Positions 35,315 to 43,617 of a DNA stretch of 64,000 nucleotides are shown here, one piece after another; the first letter of the stretch is position 1; each line of letters begins with the position of its first letter. The notes under the pieces are model-generated. The model was not told the DNA's origin. It saw only the letters and a program-made list of their open reading frames with translations, and ran no database searches. The DNA lies in the NCBI RefSeq assembly GCF_900129445.1, contig NZ_FQVT01000002.1, forward strand, positions 495,027 to 559,026, given 5' to 3'. The translations under genes and the position numbers were made by a program. Source of the stretch: Salegentibacter echinorum (GTDB taxonomy: Bacteria > Bacteroidota > Bacteroidia > Flavobacteriales > Flavobacteriaceae).

Positions 35315-36332
35315 AGCTAAAATACTTATCGTTTACACCGGGGGTACCATAGGTATGATAAAAGATTATGATACCGGCGTGCTCAAAGCTTTTAATTTTG
35401 ATGAATTGCTGCAAAACATTCCCGAATTAAAGATACTGGAGCACGAAATAGATACCGTTAGTTTTAAAGAGCCTATAGATTCATCTAATATGAATCCCGA
35501 ATGCTGGCTAGATATTGCTGAAATTATAAACGATAATTTCGATACATATGATGGGTTTGTAGTCTTGCACGGTAGCGATACTATGTCTTATACGGCTTCT
35601 GCCTTAAGTTTTATGTTTGAAAATCTTACCAAGCCTATTATTTTTACAGGTTCACAATTACCTATTGGCGATTTAAGAACAGATGCCAAAGAGAATCTTA
35701 TTACCAGTATTCAGATTGCCGGTTTGCGAAAGAATGGTAGAGCTGTTATTTCTGAAGTGGGACTTTATTTTGAGTATAAACTATACCGGGGCAATCGCAG
35801 CACAAAAATAAATGCAGAGAATTTTCAGGCTTTTGCATCGCTTAATCATCCACCGCTTGCCGAGTCTGGTGTGTATCTTTCGGTAAATCACAATGCGTTA
35901 TGGAAACCAAACCGAAGACAAAAGACAAAACTCAATAAAGGTTTTGATAACGAAGTATTGGTTTTAAAAATGTTTCCCGGGATAAATGCCAGTACTGTAG
36001 AGCATATCCTCTCCAAACCCGGTTTAAAAGGTGTGGTTTTAGAAACCTATGGAAGCGGAAATGCACCTAATGACGATTGGTTTTTAGATATTTTAGAAGA
36101 AAAAATAGCTAAAGGGCTATATGTGGTAAATGTGACCCAATGTATAGGGGGCAGTGTGATGATGGGGCTATATGAAACTAGCGTAAGGTTAAAAAAGATA
36201 GGTGTAGTTACAGGAAAAGACATAAGTACAGAGGCTGCAGTCGCAAAATTAATGTATCTTTTGGGCAAAAACCTCTCATCTAAAGTATTTAAAACTATCT
36301 TCGAAACCTCATTAAGAGGTGAAATGTTATAA
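35304..36332 (+). CDS. Type I (cytosolic-type) L-asparaginase
   Basis: Asparaginase of 342 residues converting asparagine to aspartate and ammonia. The two Thr signatures are visible: VYTGGTIGM near the N-terminus and VVLHGSDTMSYTASAL around residue 90, plus TGSQLPIGDLRTDAKENL. No signal peptide, so it is cytoplasmic and of the AnsA type. Its start lies inside the end of the acyltransferase gene (11-bp overlap). Confidence 0.93.
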   Translation: MQNKAKILIVYTGGTIGMIKDYDTGVLKAFNFDELLQNIPELKILEHEIDTVSFKEPIDSSNMNPECWLDIAEIINDNFDTYDGFVVLHGSDTMSYTASALSFMFENLTKPIIFTGSQLPIGDLRTDAKENLITSIQIAGLRKNGRAVISEVGLYFEYKLYRGNRSTKINAENFQAFASLNHPPLAESGVYLSVNHNALWKPNRRQKTKLNKGFDNEVLVLKMFPGINASTVEHILSKPGLKGVVLETYGSGNAPNDDWFLDILEEKIAKGLYVVNVTQCIGGSVMMGLYETSVRLKKIGVVTGKDISTEAAVAKLMYLLGKNLSSKVFKTIFETSLRGEML

Positions 36333-36404
36333 AATTAACGCCAAATTCTTTTATGGAGTATATTTTTTTTCGTTATTTGGCGCAATGTTTAAAGTACACT
36401 AAGA

Positions 36405-36491
36405 AGAGAGGTGGCCGAGCGGTCGAAGGCGCACGCCTGGAAAGCGTGTATACGTTTAAGCGTATCGAGGGTTCGAATCCCTTCCTCTCTG
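36405..36491 (+). tRNA. tRNA-Ser(GGA)
   Basis: An 87-nt type II tRNA. Acceptor stem AGAGAGG (36405-36411) pairs with CCTCTCT (36484-36490); discriminator G at 36491. The anticodon loop CTGGAAA gives anticodon GGA, reading UCC and UCU. The long variable arm is that of tRNA-Ser, and the T-loop TTCGAAT closes a 5-bp stem. CCA is not encoded. Confidence 0.96.
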
Positions 36492-36569
36492 CAAAATTTA
36501 ATGTATTTTTATTAAAAATTTATTTTTATATCTTTAACCCTTTAACTAATTAAAATAAGACAAACAGTA

Positions 36570-37373
36570 ATGAAAAGATTATTTTCTATTTTGGTAATCG
36601 CCGCGGGGATGGTACTAGGAGCCGGAAACCTCAATGCGGCCAACAATGTAAACACATTGCCGGGTACAATCGTAACTTTTGTACAAGATGAAGAGGCTGC
36701 TGCTGCCGCAGATGAGGTAGAAGAAGAGTCTCTAGGCTTCCACCAGGAGCTTAAAAAACGTTTTATAGAAGGTGGCCCTGCTTTTATGGGGGTTGTTCTT
36801 TTATGTTTAATTCTTGGTTTGGCAGTAGCCATTGAGAGAATTATCTTTTTAAACCTTTCTACTACTAATTCTAAGAAATTGGCCAGAGATGTTGAAGATG
36901 CACTACAAAGCGGTGGTGTTGAATCTGCAAAAGAAGTTTGTAGAAATACAAAGGGCCCTGTTGCTTCTATCTATTACCAGGGACTTGATCGTGCCGACGA
37001 AAGTATTGATGCTGCAGAAAAAGCGGTTGTAGCTTACGGCGGCGTGCAAATGGGACAATTGGAAAAGAACGTTTCCTGGGTGTCTTTATTTATCGCTATT
37101 GCGCCTATGCTTGGGTTTATGGGTACGGTGATTGGTATGATTACTGCCTTCGATAAAATTGAAGCAGCCGGTGATATGCAGCCTTCACTTGTGGCAGGTG
37201 GTATTAAGGTAGCACTTCTTACAACAGTATTTGGTTTGATTGTGGCTATTATCCTTCAAATTTTTTACAACTACATCATTGCTAAAATTGATAGCATTGT
37301 AAATGATATGGAAGATGCATCTATCACACTTATTGATATGTTGGTAGCTTACAAAAACAAAAAAAGAATCTAA
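36570..37373 (+). CDS. MotA/TolQ/ExbB proton channel family protein
   Basis: Inner-membrane stator-type protein of 267 residues. It has an N-terminal signal-like helix ending in GNLNAANN, an Ala/Glu-rich spacer (EEAAAAADEVEEE), a first TM (AFMGVVLLCLILGLAVAIER) and the conserved TM2-TM3 block (SWVSLFIAIAPMLGFMGTVIGMI, VALLTTVFGLIVAIILQIF). ExbB-type subunits conduct protons with ExbD to energise outer-membrane processes. First gene of a four-gene operon with a small membrane protein and two ExbD genes. Confidence 0.92.
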   Translation: MKRLFSILVIAAGMVLGAGNLNAANNVNTLPGTIVTFVQDEEAAAAADEVEEESLGFHQELKKRFIEGGPAFMGVVLLCLILGLAVAIERIIFLNLSTTNSKKLARDVEDALQSGGVESAKEVCRNTKGPVASIYYQGLDRADESIDAAEKAVVAYGGVQMGQLEKNVSWVSLFIAIAPMLGFMGTVIGMITAFDKIEAAGDMQPSLVAGGIKVALLTTVFGLIVAIILQIFYNYIIAKIDSIVNDMEDASITLIDMLVAYKNKKRI

Positions 37374-37387
37374 GACCAGATTAAATT

Positions 37388-37825
37388 ATGACTTTACATA
37401 AAATATTAAAATACGTATCCATCGTTTTAGGGGTATTGGGACTTGTCCTTTTAGGAAGGATCCTTGCCGAAAATGACGATGCGATAGAGGCCTCGGCCAG
37501 TTTGCAGAATAGCCTGCTCGATCCGTTTATGTATGTTGCTTATTTTGTACTTCTGGTTGTAATTGTATTGGTGGCTCTTTTTGTTATAAAAGGGCTTTTC
37601 CAGGGGAACATTAAAAACACACTTATCTCTCTGGGTGCATTTATAGCAGTAATTTTAATTGCATATCTTGTAACCGATGGATCTCAACAAACACTTAAAG
37701 ACGGCGATTTGCTTTCTGCAAGTGGTGATCACTGGATAGGTGCAGGATTAGTAACATTCTATATACTTGCAAGTATTGCGATACTCGCAATGGTACTTTC
37801 AGGTATTAAAAAACTAATTAAGTAA
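37388..37825 (+). CDS. Four-helix membrane protein in the ExbB/ExbD operon
   Basis: Protein of 145 residues with about four hydrophobic helices (YVSIVLGVLGLVLLGRIL, YVAYFVLLVVIVLVALFVI, TLISLGAFIAVILIAYLV, GLVTFYILASIAILAMVLSG). It starts 14 bp after exbB and ends 4 bp before the first exbD, so it is surely co-expressed with them. I know no function; a structural or regulatory part of the ExbB-ExbD energiser is suggested by position only. Confidence 0.85.
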   Translation: MTLHKILKYVSIVLGVLGLVLLGRILAENDDAIEASASLQNSLLDPFMYVAYFVLLVVIVLVALFVIKGLFQGNIKNTLISLGAFIAVILIAYLVTDGSQQTLKDGDLLSASGDHWIGAGLVTFYILASIAILAMVLSGIKKLIK

Positions 37826-37829
37826 TATT

Positions 37830-38441
37830 ATGGCAAGAAGAGAAGCACCAGAGGTTAATGCCGGTTCTATGGCAGATATTGCTTTCTTGCTACTAATCTT
37901 CTTTTTGGTAACAACAACCATTGAGACAGATACCGGGATAAGTAGGAAACTACCCCCGTGGCAGCCAGAAGAGCAAGAGCCTCCTACAATTAAACAGCGA
38001 AACATTTTTCAGGTGGTTGTTAACTCAAATAACGACCTACTTGTGGAAGATGAAGAGATGGAAATTGAGGAATTAAGGCAAGCAGCCTTAGAATTTCTCG
38101 ATAATGGTGCAGGATCAGGTGATGAGGCCTGTGATTTCTGCCAGGGAGCCAAAGATCCAAATTCTTCTGTGAACCCTCAAAAGGCCATTATTTCTTTGGT
38201 TAATAACCGGGGAACAGAATATGGAACTTATATAGCTGTGCAAAACGAACTTGTTGCAGCCTATAACGAGTTAAGGGATAGAGAGGCAGAACGTCTATAT
38301 GGTACCTCGTTTACTAGTATGGAATCGAGATATAACGACGCAAGGACCAGTGAAGGTGACAAAGAGACTTTAAAAGAGCGAATTGAGCTAATTAAGGATA
38401 TGATTCCTCAAAAACTCTCTGAGGCAGAACCTAAGAGCTAA
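37830..38441 (+). CDS. ExbD/TolR-family protein 1
   Basis: Protein of 203 residues with a short cytosolic N-terminus, the ExbD transmembrane helix preceded by MADIAFLLLIFFLVTTTI (the Asp is the expected proton-carrying residue) and a long periplasmic domain. It is longer than standard ExbD (~140), with an insertion containing GDEACDFCQGAKD (a Cys pair) around residues 95-107. Partner of the ExbB at 36570 and the second ExbD at 38477. Confidence 0.9.
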   Translation: MARREAPEVNAGSMADIAFLLLIFFLVTTTIETDTGISRKLPPWQPEEQEPPTIKQRNIFQVVVNSNNDLLVEDEEMEIEELRQAALEFLDNGAGSGDEACDFCQGAKDPNSSVNPQKAIISLVNNRGTEYGTYIAVQNELVAAYNELRDREAERLYGTSFTSMESRYNDARTSEGDKETLKERIELIKDMIPQKLSEAEPKS

Positions 38442-38476
38442 AAGCTTTTAAACTAAACTAAATTTAAGACTAAATT

Positions 38477-38959
38477 ATGTCTAAATTCAAAAAGAAAAAA
38501 AGTGAAGGACAACCGGCGATAAGTACGGCATCGTTACCCGATATTGTATTTATGCTTTTATTCTTCTTTATGGTAGTAACTGTAATGCGGCAAAATACAT
38601 TAATGGTGAAAAATAAATTGCCATTTGCCAATCAGGTTGAAAAACTGGATAAAAAGGATTTGGTAATGTATATTTATGCCGGTAAGCCCAGTGAACGCTA
38701 CCAGAAACGTTTTGGTGACGAGGCAAGAATTCAGTTAAATGATAAATTTGCCAGTGTAGAAGAAGTTCAGCAGTTTATATTTTCTGAAAGAGAATCTAAA
38801 CGAGAAGAATTAATTCCATACTTAACAACTGCACTAAAAGTTGATGAAGAGACAAATATGGGACTGGTTTCCGACATTAAACAGGAACTTAGAAAAGCAG
38901 AGGCTTTAAAAATTAATTATACTACCATACAGGGTGACGCTTTACAGAACGTGAAGTAA
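38477..38959 (+). CDS. ExbD/TolR-family protein 2
   Basis: Protein of 160 residues with the ExbD helix PDIVFMLLFFFMVVTVM (conserved Asp) and a periplasmic domain. It differs strongly from the neighbouring ExbD, so the pair probably forms a heteromeric channel unit rather than being a recent duplicate. It ends the operon; a strong hairpin terminator follows. Confidence 0.9.
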   Translation: MSKFKKKKSEGQPAISTASLPDIVFMLLFFFMVVTVMRQNTLMVKNKLPFANQVEKLDKKDLVMYIYAGKPSERYQKRFGDEARIQLNDKFASVEEVQQFIFSERESKREELIPYLTTALKVDEETNMGLVSDIKQELRKAEALKINYTTIQGDALQNVK

Positions 38960-38982
38960 GAGATTTTTAAACCTGGCTTTTA

Positions 38983-39023
38983 AAAACATCCTATCAAATT
39001 CAAATATTTGGTAGGATGTTTTT
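38983..39023 (+). terminator. Terminator of the ExbB/ExbD operon
   Basis: AAAAACATCCTATCAAA (38983-38999) pairs with TTTGGTAGGATGTTTTT (39007-39023) with one G:U pair, followed by more T. Confidence 0.85.
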
Positions 39024-39141
39024 TTATATTTGAATTTGGCGTTTTGCAGATACAAAAATAAACTAGCCATAAAATCCGTGGAAAAGGTATGTCGTTTATC
39101 ACAGCTAAATGGTTTTTTAATCATCTTGTAAGTCTATCGAA

Positions 39142-39858
39142 ATGAAGAAAATTTTCATTCTTTTTTATTTCTTACTGTTGCCAATTACTGAGGTAATGGC
39201 ACAGGAAGAGCGATTGCAGTCTATCCCAGATACTGTACCCCGGATTATCGATAGCCTTTACCGGGAAGATCAATTTTATCTAGGCCTGTCTTTTAATTTG
39301 ATCACGAATAAACCAAAGGAGATTTCTCAATCTGGGTTTTCAGGTGGTTTGCAAGCCGGCTTTGTGAGGGATATTCCCCTTAATAAACGAAGGAATATTT
39401 CTATCGCTGCGGGATTGGGTTGGGCAATTAATAGTTACAGTCATAATCTTTTTATAGGAGAAGATTCCAATGGAGAAAGCATTTTTAGAGACTTAAATGA
39501 TGATATTGAGTATGACTATAATAGGTTTAGCACGCAGCTCATAGAAGCCCCAATTGAGTTTAGATGGCGCACTTCTACCGCCGAAACTTATAAGTTTTGG
39601 CGTATTTACACTGGATTAAGACTTGGGTATATTTATTATTTTAAATCAAGTTTTTCCCAACCGGGCAATCAGGTGACACAAACCGATGTGCCCGAGTTAG
39701 ATCGTTTTAGATTGGGAGCTACTTTTACTTTTGGTTACAATACGTTTAACTTTCATGTGTACTACAGTCTTAATTCGCTTTTCCCAGATGCAAGATTAAA
39801 TGGGGAAGCCGTAGATGTATCTATGCTTCGCCTGGGATTGATGTTTTATATTCTTTAG
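39142..39858 (+). CDS. Outer-membrane beta-barrel (porin/PorT-like) protein
   Basis: Protein of 238 residues with a signal peptide (MKKIFILFYFLLLPITEVMAQ) and alternating amphipathic strands ending with an aromatic-hydrophobic C-terminal strand (LRLGLMFYIL), as in small outer-membrane barrels. It resembles the PorT-like group commonly found next to ExbB/ExbD genes in Flavobacteria. A type IX secretion role cannot be claimed from the sequence. It lies 182 bp after the ExbD2 stop, beyond a terminator. Confidence 0.75.
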   Translation: MKKIFILFYFLLLPITEVMAQEERLQSIPDTVPRIIDSLYREDQFYLGLSFNLITNKPKEISQSGFSGGLQAGFVRDIPLNKRRNISIAAGLGWAINSYSHNLFIGEDSNGESIFRDLNDDIEYDYNRFSTQLIEAPIEFRWRTSTAETYKFWRIYTGLRLGYIYYFKSSFSQPGNQVTQTDVPELDRFRLGATFTFGYNTFNFHVYYSLNSLFPDARLNGEAVDVSMLRLGLMFYIL

Positions 39859-39873
39859 AAGATTGGCTTAAAG

Positions 39874-40485
39874 TTAAAGCCAGGTTGGTAGGTACAAATA
39901 AATAAACTGAGGTAAAACACCTATTAAAAGACCCACGAACAATTCTCTAAAACTATGAGCTTTATAATAAATCCTGGAGGAAGCTGTAAAACCAAGACCC
40001 AGGATAAAAAAGCAAATCGTATAAACGATGTTTATTTGAAAACCAAGGCTTAAGATTATAAGGAAGCTAATTAAGCCTCCCAGGCCCATCATATGTAAAC
40101 TTGCTTTAAACTTAAACAGGACTAGTATAAATGCTAATAATGTGGAAATAAGAATGCCTACATAGAAGTAATAAAGCGCCGCATAGTCATAGACGTTAAT
40201 GATTTGGTTAAGGAGCATAATCATTAAAATTCCGAAGAAAAAAAGTGGCCATTTTCGCTCTCCCACATTTTTAAGAAAAACCGATTCCGCTTTTCCCAGG
40301 TTTTTCAGTAAAAAATAGAATACAACAGGAATAAAAATACTAAGTATGGCAATGGCCAAGAGCTTTGCCTTTATGATGCCCTCGGGAAAGTAACGTGGGG
40401 TAAATATAAAATAGAAGCAACTCCCAGCAATGGGAACCCATAGGGGATGAAAAATAAAGGAGGCGCTTTGTAAAAGAAATCTCAT
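39874..40485 (-). CDS. Multi-pass membrane protein, possibly a degenerate PAP2-like phosphatase
   Basis: Protein of 203 residues with six hydrophobic helices. In the second half KASLHMMGLGGL and SSRIYYKAHSFRELFVGLLIG line up loosely with the PSGH and SRxxxxxHxxxD motifs of PAP2-family lipid phosphatases, but several catalytic residues are not conserved. It may be a non-catalytic relative. Its ATG overlaps the rpoN stop by one base (TAATG), so translation is probably coupled to rpoN. Confidence 0.6.
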   Translation of the reverse strand: MRFLLQSASFIFHPLWVPIAGSCFYFIFTPRYFPEGIIKAKLLAIAILSIFIPVVFYFLLKNLGKAESVFLKNVGERKWPLFFFGILMIMLLNQIINVYDYAALYYFYVGILISTLLAFILVLFKFKASLHMMGLGGLISFLIILSLGFQINIVYTICFFILGLGFTASSRIYYKAHSFRELFVGLLIGVLPQFIYLYLPTWL

Positions 40486-41951
40486 TAAATTTCCTTTCTT
40501 AAACGCGCTACCGAAATATCTAGCTGCTCGCGATATTTGGCTACCGTGCGCCTGGCGATGGGATAGCCTTTATCTTTTAGGACTTTGGCCAGTTTTTCAT
40601 CGGTAAGGGGCTTGCGCTTGTCTTCTTCTTCAATAGACATTTCCAGGATTTTTTTAATCTCCCGTGTCGAAACATCTTCGCCCTGGTCATTCTTCATAGA
40701 TTCAGAAAAGAATTCCTTAATAAGCTTGGTACCGTAAGGAGTGTCAACATATTTACTATTGGCCACCCGCGAAACTGTAGAGACATCCATTTCTATCTCA
40801 TCGGCGATATCCTTTAAAATCATAGGTCTTAAATTACGCTCGTCGCCTGTAAGGAAATATTCTTTTTGATAGTTCATAATAGAACTCATCGTGAGCATAA
40901 GTGTTTGTTGACGCTGTTTAATAGCTTCAATAAACCATTTGGCGGCATCCAGCTTTTGTTTTATAAACATCACCGCATCCTTTTGTTCCCTGGTCTTCTC
41001 TTTAGATTCTTTATAGCCTTTTAGCATATCGCTATAATCACGCGAAACGTGCATTTGCGGTGCATTTCTACCGTTAAGACTTAACTCCAAATCACCATCA
41101 ACAATTTTAATCGTGAAATCTGGGATGACGTGTTCTACCATTCGCGTATTTCCAGAATAGGAACCACCGGGTTTTGGATTTAAATGAGCGATTACATCTA
41201 TGGCTTCTCTTAGTTCTTCCTCCGAAATATCATGCCTGCTAATAATTTTCGTGTAATGCTTTTTGCTGAACTGATCGAACGAACGTTCCAGGATGTCCTG
41301 CGCCATTTCTACCTGTTTTGTGCGTTCTTTACGGTCTAACTGAAGTAGAAGACATTCCTGAAGCGATCTTGCTCCAACCCCCGCAGGATCCAGTTCCTGT
41401 ACTCTCTGTAAGACCCGTTCTACCGCAGCTTCATCGGTATAAATGTTTTGCGTAAATGCGAGGTCATCTACCACATCCTGCAATTCGCGTCGCAAATACC
41501 CGCTTTCATCTACACTTCCTACTAAAAAAGCCGCTATTTGCTCTTCGGTTTCATCAAACCTTAATGTGCTTAATTGGGTTTTTAAATATTGGGTAAAAGA
41601 AGTTCCGGCAGCATAAGGAACATTTTTCTCATCGTCATCGGGACTATAATTATTGGCTTGCAGGCGATAATTGGGAATTTCATCATCGCTTAAATATTCA
41701 TCCACATCAATTTCTGCTTCAATGCTTTCGTTACCTTCCTCTTCCCGCTCGCGATTATCATAGTCTTCTTCATACTCCTCATATTCATCGCGGGTTTCTA
41801 CCTTACCATCTTCCAAAGCGGGGTTTTCCTCCAATTCCTGCTTTATTCGCTGCTCAAAAGCTTGCGTAGGCAATTGTATTAGCTTCATCAGCTGAATTTG
41901 CTGCGGAGAAAGCTTCTGTGATAATTTTAAATTTAATTGCTGTTTAAGCAT
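40485..41951 (-). CDS. rpoN: RNA polymerase sigma-54 factor
   Basis: Sigma-54 of 488 residues. The N-terminal activator-interaction region begins MLKQQLNLKLSQKLSPQQIQ and has the glutamine-rich pattern LMKLIQLPTQAFEQRIKQEL. An acidic linker (residues ~55-85), the core-binding domain and the C-terminal RpoN box ARRTVAKYRE follow, the last recognising the -24 promoter element. Sigma-54 needs enhancer-binding ATPases; none is encoded in this window. The downstream membrane gene overlaps by one base. Confidence 0.97.
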   Translation of the reverse strand: MLKQQLNLKLSQKLSPQQIQLMKLIQLPTQAFEQRIKQELEENPALEDGKVETRDEYEEYEEDYDNREREEEGNESIEAEIDVDEYLSDDEIPNYRLQANNYSPDDDEKNVPYAAGTSFTQYLKTQLSTLRFDETEEQIAAFLVGSVDESGYLRRELQDVVDDLAFTQNIYTDEAAVERVLQRVQELDPAGVGARSLQECLLLQLDRKERTKQVEMAQDILERSFDQFSKKHYTKIISRHDISEEELREAIDVIAHLNPKPGGSYSGNTRMVEHVIPDFTIKIVDGDLELSLNGRNAPQMHVSRDYSDMLKGYKESKEKTREQKDAVMFIKQKLDAAKWFIEAIKQRQQTLMLTMSSIMNYQKEYFLTGDERNLRPMILKDIADEIEMDVSTVSRVANSKYVDTPYGTKLIKEFFSESMKNDQGEDVSTREIKKILEMSIEEEDKRKPLTDEKLAKVLKDKGYPIARRTVAKYREQLDISVARLRKEI

Positions 41952-42323
41952 ACGACTCTTTTCTTACTTCAATCTTCGAGATTTGCATATTTGGTCCCAA
42001 TGCTTACCGGGATGTCTCGAAATCAATTTATTTTATAATCTACTGCAGATTTTCCTGCAAGTTGTTTTTATTCTTAAAACCTTTTTTATTTAAACGAGTG
42101 GTTTAATATTTTTATTTCGTCATTAGAAATATACGACTTTTTAATCAAATTGTGCTTACTTAAAAATTAGAGGCTTGCACTTTTCTTTCCCGGTCTCTTT
42201 TCTGAATATCGAAATTATTTCCTTCCAAATTTAGGTTTAAAAGCTAAAGGTTTACGCTTACAAAAATAGGAAAAACAAAACTATGCAGCCTTTGGCATAG
42301 TAAATGGTTGTGGTAAAATTTTG
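41952..42323. other. Intergenic space between rluA-type gene and rpoN
   Basis: 372 AT-rich bp without an ORF. The only structure I see is a weak hairpin near 42281 (CTATGC/GCATAG). The promoter of rpoN should be here, but I find no TAnnTTTG at the right distance. Confidence 0.5.
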
Positions 42324-43193
42324 TTAAGTATTTTCTTCTAAATTGCTTATTGTTCTATACTTCTTCGGAAGTTTTTGCTCTAGCTTTAATCGCTCTTTTG
42401 TGATGGGATACTGAAACTCCAGCCCCGTCGCTGTTAAGAAAAGTCCGCGGTTTTTTATTATTTCTGAAGTTTTTCCGTATAATTTATCACCTACTATGGC
42501 GTGACCGTATTCTGAAAGATGGATTCTTATTTGATGGGTGCGTCCCGTTTTTGGGAACGCTTTAATTAGGCTAAAATGGGAGCCTTTTATTAAATAATGT
42601 GCAATCACTTTAATAGCAGTTTCTGCTTCTTTCTCAGCAATTGGTGTATTTATATGAAAGTCGGTTTCAACTTTTCCAACCACCAGGGCGTGATAGGTTT
42701 TCTGAATTTTCCGCTCCTGAAATAATCTATTTAAAGTAACCTGTGCCAATTTACTTTTGGCGATGAGTAGTAAGCCAGAAGTCGGGTTGTCTAAGCGATG
42801 CACCGGTAGGGGAGCGGGCAAGGCATCTGCCATCTGTGACTTCTTTAAATTAAAGGGGAGTGCGTTGTGTATGGTTTTAAAATAATTGCCACTAGTGGGA
42901 ATGCCGGCCGGTTTATGTACAACAGCTAAAACTTCATCTTCAAAAATCACCTCCAGCGGCAAGGAAAATATCTTTTTTACGGTATTTTCAGCTTCCAGAA
43001 GTGTGATTTCCTGACCTTCAATTATCCAATCTGATGTTTTTGCGGGTTTCCCGTCTAAAAGGATAATTTCTTTTTTTAAAGCCTTTTTAAGCGAACTTTT
43101 GGTAGGGAGCGAAGCAAAAATTGAAACCCCATATTCCTGCAGTCTTATTTGTTTAGTAATAGCGGGAACAATATGGGTTTCTTTAATTTTCAA
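42324..43193 (-). CDS. RluA-family pseudouridine synthase (TTG start)
   Basis: RNA pseudouridine synthase of 289 residues. An S4-like N-terminal domain (SLKKALKKEIILLDGKPAKT) precedes the catalytic domain with HRLDNPTSGLLLIAKS, whose Asp is the nucleophile, and KTGRTHQIRIHLSEYGHAIVGD. The frame begins with TTG at 43193. The codon before it is followed upstream by a stop, and the next internal ATG would remove the S4 domain, so TTG initiation is effectively forced. The target RNA cannot be told. Confidence 0.88.
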   Translation of the reverse strand: MKIKETHIVPAITKQIRLQEYGVSIFASLPTKSSLKKALKKEIILLDGKPAKTSDWIIEGQEITLLEAENTVKKIFSLPLEVIFEDEVLAVVHKPAGIPTSGNYFKTIHNALPFNLKKSQMADALPAPLPVHRLDNPTSGLLLIAKSKLAQVTLNRLFQERKIQKTYHALVVGKVETDFHINTPIAEKEAETAIKVIAHYLIKGSHFSLIKAFPKTGRTHQIRIHLSEYGHAIVGDKLYGKTSEIIKNRGLFLTATGLEFQYPITKERLKLEQKLPKKYRTISNLEENT

Positions 43194-43617
43194 TGACTAT
43201 ATTTTAGTTTTGTCCTAGTTATTTTAAAACAGAATTTATCTTTAATTTTTCTAAGACAATTTATTCTTTTTTGCATTGCCCAAAAAAGAAACAAAAAAGT
43301 CTAGGCTTACGAAACTTTATCTAAATTTATCGTTCAATCCCTAAATTTTAGGAACTCGCCAATGACCTTTAGTATAAATTTTAAAAATACGTTTGGCTCA
43401 AACAGCCTAAAATTTTACGGAATTTTCACTTCAAATTTTACGATAAATTTTCGATAGGCCGAAGAAATCGTACTACTAATAATCATCCCAATCATTATAT
43501 AAAGCTGTCGGTATCCAATTATAATAGATCTTTGTAAAGTATTTCCAGACGCTATGGCTATATTTTCAAAAAAAACCTCACAGATACTGTGTTTAAATCT
43601 GTGAGGTTTGTGATTTT
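43194..43617. other. Intergenic space between asnS and the RluA-type gene
   Basis: 424 AT-rich bp. It contains the asnS terminator at 43573-43609 and otherwise no ORF or repeat that I recognise. Confidence 0.5.
43573..43609 (-). terminator. CCTCACAG-type terminator of asnS
   Basis: AAACCTCACAGA (43573-43584) pairs perfectly with TCTGTGAGGTTT (43598-43609), with a U-run on the minus strand, 9 bp beyond the asnS stop. Confidence 0.8.

Noticed and set aside
36353..36553. 66-codon ORF over the tRNA-Ser gene
   Set aside because: It spans the tRNA with no conserved protein character; the tRNA structure explains the sequence.
39142..39858. Claim that the barrel protein is a type IX secretion component
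   Set aside because: It resembles PorT-like proteins only in general architecture; no motif in this sequence justifies the claim.
40485..41951. Sigma-54 promoters (TGGCAC-N5-TTGC) near rpoN
   Set aside because: I did not find a convincing -24/-12 match in the intergenic regions I read, so no such site is reported.
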